From NCBI GenBank assembly GCA_002315815.1, contig DCIN01000035.1, positions 7,562 to 57,931 on the forward strand: a stretch of 50,370 nucleotides of DNA. The letters are read 5' to 3'. Source of the DNA: Bacteroidales bacterium UBA1725. Its GTDB lineage: Bacteria; Bacteroidota; Bacteroidia; Bacteroidales; UBA932. The notes under the pieces were generated by a model. The model ran no database searches, was not told where the DNA came from, and was given only the letters and a program-made list of their open reading frames with translations. Shown here one piece after another: positions 43,365 through 50,370 of this stretch (position 1 is the stretch's first letter; the number at the start of each line of letters is the position of its first letter). The position numbers and the translations under genes were made by a program.

Positions 43365-45413
43365 ATGAAAAAGTTCACTTATTTCATAGTAAGTTCCATT
43401 GCGCTCGTATCTCTTGCATTGGGCATCAATTCCTGCACAGATCCTGTCAAATTCGGAAATGATTTTCTTGAGAAAGCTCCCGGCGGTACCGTCACAGCCG
43501 ACACTGTATTCACCAGTGCTGAGTACACCGAGCAATTTCTGACTTCCATATATGTCAGACAGTACCACCCGCTTCCTACCAACAGTACGAACAGCGCACC
43601 GCAGTGCCTCAACTACTGGAAGGGTATGCCTGATGCTCTCTCCGACTGTATCCAGTTCTTCTTCGCGAACACAATCGTGAACAACAAGTACTATACAGGT
43701 GCGATGACTTCATCTTATGACACATACGGCAACGGTTCCATCTACCCTTACACCAATGAGTATGTTTGGGAGAATGTGCGCAACTGCTACATCCTTCTTG
43801 AGAAGCTGGACGGTGTTCCCGGTATTACCGATGAAAGAAAGGCACAGATGAAAGACGAGGCCAAGTGCCTTCTTGCTTTCACCTATTTCATACCTTTCCG
43901 CTTTTACGGTGGTCTCCCCATCATAAAGGGCTCTTTCACCGGAAGCGAGTCGTCTTATGAACTTCCTCGTGCAAGCGTGAAGGAAACTGTGAACTTTATG
44001 GTCGGTCTTCTCGATGAAGTAATCAAAGGTAACCATTTGGTATTCAGTTACGCCGGCAAGGCTGACCAATCAACTGAGACCGGCCGCTGGACCATAGGTG
44101 CAGCTATGGCACTCAAGATTCAGATTCTTCAGTTCGCCGCATCACCTCTCTTCAATGACACCACACCATACTGGGGAACAAAGTACAAGATGGAGAAGGA
44201 GGATGTTGTCTGGTACGGAAATTACGATGTTGCTCGCTGGACAGCCGTCAAGACTGCCTGTGAGGACTTCCTTTCAAGGAACAAGCAGGAGGGTGAACCC
44301 TACCATATGGTAGTGCCTTCAGCTCAGACACAGGAGGCTTACGCTTATGCTTTCCGTTCGGCTTACATCATGCAGGACAGCCCCGAAGTCATTCATTCCG
44401 TTCGAGTTGCCAAAACTGCTTCAGGCAATGACTACGGTTGGGTAAACCTCGGAGGAGGTAATGGTACTTTTTCTAATGCGAATGCGCGTTACAGCTACTG
44501 CCCTACTCAGGAGTACGTCGAAATGTTCCCCTGGGCAGACGGCACACCTTTCGATTGGAATGAACTTGCCAATGGTCAGAAGGCAGGGTACACACTTGAC
44601 AATATGTTCATCAAGGGTACCAAAGTTGCAAACCAGCAGATGCTTCAGAATCGTATCTATACACGTGACCCCCGCCTTTATGAGAATGTTGCTGTAAACG
44701 GACAACTCCAGACCATCAACTGGGGTGACGGCAAGAGAAGTGGCCAGAACTGGGAATGCTGGGTCGGTGGCACCGATGCCCTTTCAGAGCCCAAAGTTCA
44801 GTCCAATCATTATGCGACAGGTTACCGTTATCTCAAATATTATCCCGGTGCGGCATTCAAGGGCAAGTATCCCCAGTGGGTTCCTCTCTCCTTGAGCGAT
44901 GTCTATCTTACCTATGCTGAGGCTATTGTTCAGAGCGGAGGCGACTACAAGGATGCTGTCAAGGAAGTGGATATCGTCCGCGCCCGTACAGGACTCGGAG
45001 GACTCGAGGCCTGCAATCCTAAACTCGACCTTTCGAAAAAGGATGTCCTCATCAATGAGATTCTCCGTGAGAGGGCTTGTGAATTTTTGTTCAACGACAC
45101 CCGTTATCACGACCTTATCCGTTACAAGAGAAGCGCAGATTTTGAGAAGACCCTTCACAGACTTCTCATCTACAGAATTGACGAAAACGGCAAACGTGTC
45201 GAGACACAGTGGTACAACGGTGACAGGAAAAGTGCTGCAGAGCAGACATTCAACTGGTATGAACCTTCACACTTCGAATATGAGAAGCAGCCCGTCACCA
45301 ACCTTCCACGAGTATGGTGGACCCAGGGCTTTGACCCCAAGTGGTATCTCGCTCCGATTCCCATCTCTGAAATCAACAAGGGCTACGGTCTTGTACAGAA
45401 CCCCGGTTGGTAG
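43365..45413 (+). CDS. SusD/RagB-family lipoprotein (first of tandem pair)
   Basis: This 682-residue lipoprotein has a lipobox (GINSC, Cys near 24), then the SusD fold: FGNDFLEKAPGGTVT near 31-45, YTEQFLTSIYVRQY near 52, the helix CLLAFTYFIPFRFYGGLPIIKG near 168-189 and the C-terminal block PLSLSDVYLTYAEAIVQSGG near 507-526. It ends in the common VQNPGW tail. It is longer than average SusD because of loops in the second half. It lies four bases after its susC and 29 bases before the second susC, consistent with one transcript. Confidence 0.92.
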   Translation: MKKFTYFIVSSIALVSLALGINSCTDPVKFGNDFLEKAPGGTVTADTVFTSAEYTEQFLTSIYVRQYHPLPTNSTNSAPQCLNYWKGMPDALSDCIQFFFANTIVNNKYYTGAMTSSYDTYGNGSIYPYTNEYVWENVRNCYILLEKLDGVPGITDERKAQMKDEAKCLLAFTYFIPFRFYGGLPIIKGSFTGSESSYELPRASVKETVNFMVGLLDEVIKGNHLVFSYAGKADQSTETGRWTIGAAMALKIQILQFAASPLFNDTTPYWGTKYKMEKEDVVWYGNYDVARWTAVKTACEDFLSRNKQEGEPYHMVVPSAQTQEAYAYAFRSAYIMQDSPEVIHSVRVAKTASGNDYGWVNLGGGNGTFSNANARYSYCPTQEYVEMFPWADGTPFDWNELANGQKAGYTLDNMFIKGTKVANQQMLQNRIYTRDPRLYENVAVNGQLQTINWGDGKRSGQNWECWVGGTDALSEPKVQSNHYATGYRYLKYYPGAAFKGKYPQWVPLSLSDVYLTYAEAIVQSGGDYKDAVKEVDIVRARTGLGGLEACNPKLDLSKKDVLINEILRERACEFLFNDTRYHDLIRYKRSADFEKTLHRLLIYRIDENGKRVETQWYNGDRKSAAEQTFNWYEPSHFEYEKQPVTNLPRVWWTQGFDPKWYLAPIPISEINKGYGLVQNPGW

Positions 45414-45442
45414 TCTCCTCTTAATTCTAACAATCTGAAAAT

Positions 45443-48229
45443 ATGAAAATGAAATATTTATTTGTGCTTGCGCTTTCCGTTGCCTTCAGCGTGAATGCCG
45501 CTGCGCAGGACGATAAGTTCGAGAAGCAGACTGTCTTGACGGACATCACCACCGGCGACCTCACTCTTGAGGAATCGACAGCTGCCATCTCGGTCATCAC
45601 TGCCGCTGACATTGAGCACCGCACCTCCAAGAATATCGGAAACAGCATTCTTGGACAGGGACTAGGTCTCATTTCACTGCAGGGTGCCGGTAACTTTGCA
45701 GACCAGAATCCCACTTTCTTCGTTCGTGGACTGCAGACTCTCAACAGCAACAACAGTCCTTTGATTCTTGTCGATGGTATCGAGCGCGAGATTACCAGCA
45801 TTTCCGCTGAGGAAGTCGAGAGGGTATCCATACTCAAGGATGCTGCTGCGACTGCTCTCTATGGCTATAAAGGAATCAACGGTGCTATCCTCCTCACCAC
45901 CAAGCGCGGCGAGTATGATACCCAGAAAGTCAAGTTCAGTTATGACCATCAGTTCAATTCGTTGATTAACAAGCCTCAGTTTGTTGATGCTTACACTTAT
46001 GGCCTTGCCATCAATGAAGCACGTGCAAATGACGGGCTCGCTCCCCGTTACTCAAGCGATGAGCTCGGTGCATTCAAGTCCGGGCAGTATCCTACTCTTT
46101 ACCCCAACGTTAACTGGGTGGAGGAGACATTCAAGAACACTGCTTCAACCAACAATTTCAATCTTGAGTTCTCCGGTGGACAGGGAAGATTCCGCTATTT
46201 CGCAATGCTTAACCTCATTTCCGACAAGGGATTCATCAACGGCTCCGAAACCAATGACGGTTACAGCACTCAGGACAAGTATGTCCGTGGAAATATGCGA
46301 ATGAATATGGACATTGACCTTACCAAGACTACCGATCTCATCATCAATGTCTTTGGTATGCTGTCCGAAGACAACAGGCCCGGTTCAAACATCAATGCTT
46401 GGGATCTTGTCTATACAGTTCCTTCAGCTGCATTCCCCATCAAGGACAATCTTAACAAATGGGGTGGAAGTGATGTTTGGGCAGGCACCAAGAACCCTGT
46501 TGGACAAACCCGTGGCGCTGCTTACTACAAAAACCACGACAGGCTCATTTTCACCGATGTCACCATCAAACAGGATCTTTCCTCCTGGACAAAGGGACTT
46601 TCCGCATTTGCGAGAGTTTCTTATGACCTCGTATCAAAGATTTATGAAAACCACAGCAAGACGTATGTATATAATGTACATACACCAAGCTGGCCTGCTC
46701 AGGCTTCTGCTCCTACAGAGACAGTCAAGACCTATGGTACTGATTCTCAGATGGGTTCCGGTTCAGGCGTGACTTCATATAACAGGAGGACACATTTTGA
46801 TTTCGGTGTCAAATATGATTTCGCGACCGGAAAGAGCAAGTTTAACACCCAGTTCAAGTATGACTATGATTATGAGGATGTCAATGGAGCAAACCACACC
46901 GTTTACCGTCACAACCTCAGCCTCTGGGGACACTACTCTTTCGCCGACAAACTCCTTGCAGACGTTACTCTTATGGAGAGCGGTACCAGCCGTCTGGCTC
47001 CCGGAACCAAGTGGAATTTCTCGCCTACAGTATCTCTGGGTTGGCTTGCGATAAATGGTAATGACGGTTTCGTAAACTTCCTTAAACTCAGGGCATCCGC
47101 CGGTATCCTTAATGCCGACTATGTGCCCGGAAGCAATGTTTGGTCTTACTATTCTGACCAGTATTCCACAGGCGGAAGCAAGTATCCTTTCTCCAGCAGT
47201 TACGACTCCGATATAAGCGGAACAAAACTCGGCAGACTTGCAACGACTAACCCTTATCACGAAACGGCTCTCAAGACCAACTTCGGAGTGGATGCACGTT
47301 TCGGAGGACTGACCCTTACTGCTGACGGTTACTACCAGCGCAGAAGTAATATATGGGTAAGTTCTGAAGGTAAGTACTCGACCGTAGTCGGACGCGATAC
47401 GCCTTATGAGAACGGAGGAATCGTCGATAGCTACGGTGCTGAAATTGGTCTCAATTACAACAAAACCTGGGGAGATTTCACACTTGATCTCGGAGGTAAC
47501 TTCAACCTCAACAAGAACAAGATTGTCGAAATGTTTGAACAGCCGCGTCCCTCTGACAACCTCATAGAGACAGGCAAGAGCGTAGATCAGATTTTCGGTC
47601 TCAAGGCTATAGGCTTCTTCAAGGATCAGGCCGACATCGACAACAGCCCTACCCAGACCTTCTGTCAGGTAGTCCCCGGTGACATAAAGTACGAGGATGT
47701 GAACAAGGATGGAAAGATTGACGAAAACGATAAAATCGCCATCGGCTACAACACTACCTGTCCTGAAATCTTCTACAATTTCCACCTCGGTGCAGAATGG
47801 AAAGGACTTGGATTCTATGCCCTCTTCCAGGGAGCTACGAACTACAGCGCCATCCTCAATACAAAGAGTATGTACTGGCCTCTTATCGACAATACAAACA
47901 TCTCTCAGTATTGCTATGACAACCGCTGGACTCCAAGCAACCAGAATGCTCTCTTCCCCAGACTCAGCAGCCAGAGCAACGAAAACAACTACCAGACGAA
48001 TACACTCTACCTTACAGACCGTTCCTTCTTGAAGTTGCGTAACGTTGAACTCTATTACCGTCTCCCGGACAAGCTTATGGAAAAGACCAAGTTCATCAAG
48101 GGCTCCAAGCTTTATGTTCGTGGAAACGATCTCTTTGCCATCGACAAGCTTGCAGTCAGCGATGCTGAGGCTTATGGTACAAGCCAGCTCTTCCGCAGCG
48201 TGATTGTAGGTCTTTCTCTCACCTTCTAA
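45443..48229 (+). CDS. SusC-family transporter lacking the N-terminal regulatory-like domain
   Basis: This 928-residue TonB-dependent protein goes directly from its signal peptide (end near VNAAAQ, residue 22) through a short linker to the plug domain (STAAISVITAADIEHRTS near 46-63, LILVDGIEREI near 108-118, YGYKGINGAILLTTKRG near 137-153). The carboxypeptidase-regulatory-like domain of about 85 residues found in the other two SusC proteins here is absent. The barrel ends VIVGLSLTF. Such short forms are known among SusC proteins. It is the second pore gene of the tandem operon, and its difference from the first suggests a different ligand or ligand size rather than a recent duplication. Confidence 0.92.
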   Translation: MKMKYLFVLALSVAFSVNAAAQDDKFEKQTVLTDITTGDLTLEESTAAISVITAADIEHRTSKNIGNSILGQGLGLISLQGAGNFADQNPTFFVRGLQTLNSNNSPLILVDGIEREITSISAEEVERVSILKDAAATALYGYKGINGAILLTTKRGEYDTQKVKFSYDHQFNSLINKPQFVDAYTYGLAINEARANDGLAPRYSSDELGAFKSGQYPTLYPNVNWVEETFKNTASTNNFNLEFSGGQGRFRYFAMLNLISDKGFINGSETNDGYSTQDKYVRGNMRMNMDIDLTKTTDLIINVFGMLSEDNRPGSNINAWDLVYTVPSAAFPIKDNLNKWGGSDVWAGTKNPVGQTRGAAYYKNHDRLIFTDVTIKQDLSSWTKGLSAFARVSYDLVSKIYENHSKTYVYNVHTPSWPAQASAPTETVKTYGTDSQMGSGSGVTSYNRRTHFDFGVKYDFATGKSKFNTQFKYDYDYEDVNGANHTVYRHNLSLWGHYSFADKLLADVTLMESGTSRLAPGTKWNFSPTVSLGWLAINGNDGFVNFLKLRASAGILNADYVPGSNVWSYYSDQYSTGGSKYPFSSSYDSDISGTKLGRLATTNPYHETALKTNFGVDARFGGLTLTADGYYQRRSNIWVSSEGKYSTVVGRDTPYENGGIVDSYGAEIGLNYNKTWGDFTLDLGGNFNLNKNKIVEMFEQPRPSDNLIETGKSVDQIFGLKAIGFFKDQADIDNSPTQTFCQVVPGDIKYEDVNKDGKIDENDKIAIGYNTTCPEIFYNFHLGAEWKGLGFYALFQGATNYSAILNTKSMYWPLIDNTNISQYCYDNRWTPSNQNALFPRLSSQSNENNYQTNTLYLTDRSFLKLRNVELYYRLPDKLMEKTKFIKGSKLYVRGNDLFAIDKLAVSDAEAYGTSQLFRSVIVGLSLTF

Positions 48230-48248
48230 TCTTTAAAACGAATAGGTT

Positions 48249-49955
48249 ATGAAAAATAAAATATTCTTTGTCGCTCTGTCAGTACTTCTTCTTGCTTCTT
48301 GCAGCAAGCAGATGAACTATAAAGAGTACAATATCTACGATAAAGACTATATCGTACAGACCTTTGAGAATGTCGGCGGATTCATCTCCACAATCTATTC
48401 TACGATGGAGTATGACTTCGGCAACTACAGCAGCGGTGCTATGCTCGCCTCTGCATCTGACGAGAGTGTCTACAGCATTCAGGGAAATGCCATCGAAGAT
48501 TTCTACAACGGTGGCTGGAGCCCTGTAAACGCAAAGTCATCCACCTGGGAGGCTATGTATAAGGGTATTGCGAACTGCAATCACTTTCTTGTTGAAATGC
48601 AGGGCCTCAAGTTCGAGGATTTGAAACTCAACAAGGACTATCAGCAGCAGATGTACCGTTATGAGCATTATCCCTATGAGGTGAGGTTTATGCGTGCATA
48701 TTTCTACTTCTGCCTTGTAAGACAATATGGTGGCGTGCCTATTGTCAAGGAAAGTACAAGCGCTGCTGAAATCAATTCTCTCAAGCGTTCTACTGCTGAT
48801 GAAGTATTCAATTACATTATCAACGAGTGCAACGCAATTCAGGACAAGATAATAGCAGACTATTCCAATCTGGGCGAGTATGCGCTTCCTACCGCTGAGA
48901 CAGGACGTGCTGACAAACTTGCTGTTCTCGCGCTCAAGGCTCAGGCAGCTCTTTATTGGGCAAGCCCTCTTTTCAATGCCTCTAAAGATAAGAATCGTTG
49001 GCACACAGCAGCCACTTATTATAAGGAGCTGGTAGCAGCTTGTTCTGCCCGTGGCAAGGATTTGACAACAAATTATAAGGATACCTGGGATACCAAGAGC
49101 TACACTACAGCCAGCATATCCAAGGAGATAATCTTCGAGCGTCGTACTTCTGCAAACAGTACTGCTGAGACCAATAACTATCCAGTCGGCATCGAAGGAG
49201 GAAAAGGAGGCAACTGTCCCACTCAGAATCTTGTTGACGCTTACTGTATGTTGAACGGCAAGGCCATTGATGAGGCCGGAAGCGGATATGACCCCAACAA
49301 TCCCTATGCTAACCGTGACCCTCGCCTGAATCTTACAGTAGCTGTCAATGGATCAGTATGGCCTTCATATTCGGGTGCTGCCGCTCTCCAGACTTACGTC
49401 GGAGGTGCCAACGGACAACCTAATGCAGGTGCTACCACTACAGGCTATTACCTCAAGAAATTGCTTCACGGAGAGATTAATCTTGCTTCGAACAGCAAGT
49501 ACAAGACAGATATCCATACCTACAATTTATATAGGATGGGTGCCATATATCTTGACTATGCTGAAGCCGTTTTCAATTATCTTGGCGGAGCTGATGCAAC
49601 CGACAGTGAATTCACCGTTTCAGCCTGCGATCTTGCCAGCAAGACACGTGTACGCGCAGGTCTTCCTGCTTTTGAAACAGGACTTTCCCCCGCACAATTC
49701 TGGGAGAAGTACAAGGCTGAGCGTATGGTCGAACTTGCTTTCGAGAACCATCGTTTCTATGATGTACGCCGCTGGAAGGAGGCTGACAAGTACTTGAAGT
49801 CCATTGTCAGTATGAAGATTGAAAAAGAGGGCAATGTGCTCACTTACACTCGTGAAACATCTTCAAGGCAGTGGGATGACAAGATGTATCTTTTCCCTAT
49901 TCCTCAGTCTGAGAGGCTCAAGAACTCCAATCTCGAGCAGAATCCCGGCTGGTAG
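48249..49955 (+). CDS. SusD-family lipoprotein (second of tandem pair)
   Basis: This 568-residue lipoprotein has a lipobox (LLASC, Cys near 18). SusD features include the helix YEVRFMRAYFYFCLVRQYGGVPIVKE near 142-167, DKLAVLALKAQAALYWASPLFN near 220-241, and the C-terminal RMVELAFENHRFYDVRRWKEADKYL block near 493-517 that marks the SusD/RagB family. It ends in QNPGW. Length is standard. It lies 19 bases after its susC and is the last gene before a strong hairpin, so it probably closes the operon. Confidence 0.92.
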   Translation: MKNKIFFVALSVLLLASCSKQMNYKEYNIYDKDYIVQTFENVGGFISTIYSTMEYDFGNYSSGAMLASASDESVYSIQGNAIEDFYNGGWSPVNAKSSTWEAMYKGIANCNHFLVEMQGLKFEDLKLNKDYQQQMYRYEHYPYEVRFMRAYFYFCLVRQYGGVPIVKESTSAAEINSLKRSTADEVFNYIINECNAIQDKIIADYSNLGEYALPTAETGRADKLAVLALKAQAALYWASPLFNASKDKNRWHTAATYYKELVAACSARGKDLTTNYKDTWDTKSYTTASISKEIIFERRTSANSTAETNNYPVGIEGGKGGNCPTQNLVDAYCMLNGKAIDEAGSGYDPNNPYANRDPRLNLTVAVNGSVWPSYSGAAALQTYVGGANGQPNAGATTTGYYLKKLLHGEINLASNSKYKTDIHTYNLYRMGAIYLDYAEAVFNYLGGADATDSEFTVSACDLASKTRVRAGLPAFETGLSPAQFWEKYKAERMVELAFENHRFYDVRRWKEADKYLKSIVSMKIEKEGNVLTYTRETSSRQWDDKMYLFPIPQSERLKNSNLEQNPGW

Positions 49956-49993
49956 TCTTCGCAAGACTATTTAAGAATAATAACTGAATCAAT

Positions 49994-50029
49994 GGGTGGC
50001 TGAAAAATTGAAAGATTTTTCAGCCACCC
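49994..50029 (+). terminator. 15-bp-stem hairpin after the double SusCD operon
   Basis: GGGTGGCTGAAAAAT (49994-50008) and ATTTTTCAGCCACCC (50015-50029) are perfect complements around the loop TGAAAG. The next bases are TCTTCATAATC, not a clean U-run. The A/T-rich top and GC-rich base let it work as a terminator in both directions. Confidence 0.8.
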
Positions 50030-50184
50030 TCTTCATAATCATAGGCATTAGCCTGTCCCAGTTGTGTGTGCGATAATGCTATATATCCACAAATCGCGCC
50101 TGCATCGTCCTCACGGCAATCGGTGTGCTGGTCGCAGGTTGTAAATCCGTTGTTTTTGGTTATTTGTTGGTTGTGGTTTATCAT
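50020..50184 (-). CDS. Possible 54-residue protein or gene fragment
   Basis: An ATG-started frame on the minus strand runs from 50184 to a stop at 50022-50020, inside the terminator stem. The product is polar and acidic with three cysteines (TTCDQHTDCRE near 15-25, AICGYIAL near 30-37). No family is recognised, no promoter is seen and the composition is unlike the neighbouring genes, so a chance frame or a decayed gene remnant is as likely as a real gene. Confidence 0.25.
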   Translation of the reverse strand: MINHNQQITKNNGFTTCDQHTDCREDDAGAICGYIALSHTQLGQANAYDYEEGG

Positions 50185-50370
50185 CGAGAAGTGGGATGCC
50201 GGGTATTTGCTTCCCTTCTTGTTATGTACAAATTATTAACCTCTTAAATATTTGAAGATAAAATAAATATAAAAATGTTTGACGTTTAATTTAGTAAAGA
50301 GAAAAAATAAGTTGGTAAAGATTGACGAGTATTACTGATCTGAGTTTTTCAACCTTTTGTACTAAAAAGT
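50185..50370. other. AT-rich region without recognisable gene
   Basis: From about 50220 the sequence becomes very AT-rich, with no coding frame and no exact TAnnTTTG promoter box. It may be the upstream regulatory region of a gene beyond the window. Together with the reverse ORF it makes up the only stretch over 300 bases without a confident gene. Confidence 0.5.

Noticed and set aside
46775..47785. A 336-codon minus-strand frame opposite a susC gene
   Set aside because: It lies fully inside a well-supported SusC barrel region; its composition fits an antisense shadow.
50030..50370. Insertion sequence or attachment site at the window end
   Set aside because: No transposase or integrase motif, terminal inverted repeat or tRNA end is visible; the only strong structure is the operon terminator.

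Overview
The window reads as chromosome of a gut- or rumen-type member of the Bacteroidales (phylum Bacteroidota). The evidence is three SusC/SusD pairs, glycan-degrading lipoproteins, promoters of the Bacteroidota type (TTG, about 19-21 bases, then TAnnTTTG), and genes without Shine-Dalgarno sites. It carries a cysteate synthase, an enzyme known in sulfonolipid-making Bacteroidota such as Alistipes and Odoribacter, so a relative of those is plausible; genus cannot be fixed by eye. No rRNA, tRNA, CRISPR array or intact mobile element was seen.

Region 1 (1-5617, +) is a tightly packed set of heterodisulfide-reductase-like genes: HdrB-like, short HdrA/QmoA-like, HdrC-like and a membrane HdrE-HdrD fusion, followed by cysteate synthase. 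A methanogen-type complex is not meant. The likely role is redox chemistry between a quinone-linked membrane subunit and a soluble flavin/Fe-S module, possibly tied to sulfur supply for cysteate (sulfonolipid headgroup).

Region 2 (5618-17260) is mixed housekeeping: an M28 peptidase lipoprotein and a YhcH-like lipoprotein; gmk-nadD (-) divergent from fba-recR-mntP (+); then a minus-strand run of acyltransferase, GH43, Sir2 deacylase and inositol monophosphatase-like genes, divergent from corA. Short tandem repeats of 12-20 bp sit at five places in regions 1 and 2, mostly on gene edges.

Region 3 (17261-33110) is a sugar-utilisation locus: two-subunit transketolase, FGGY kinase, L-fucose-isomerase-like enzyme, a truncated nucleoside-hydrolase-like remnant, SusC, SusD, MFS transporter, GH78-like enzyme and a DeoR regulator, with a convergent GH43 at the end. 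Isomerase + kinase + split transketolase matches the known logic of D-apiose breakdown (apiose to apulose to apulose-4-phosphate to xylulose-5-phosphate plus dihydroxyacetone phosphate), which is the best substrate guess. Repeated TTTCGTTTTA elements at the promoter and a perfect inverted repeat touching the MFS start codon are candidate regulatory sites.

Region 4 (33111-40134, +) is a core block: rpsA, rnz, mltG, a LysM glucosaminidase and uvrB, mostly with stop/start overlaps. Region 5 (40135-50029, +) holds two tandem SusC/SusD pairs from one promoter, closed by a 15-bp-stem hairpin. The last 340 bases hold at most a 54-residue reverse ORF and AT-rich sequence.
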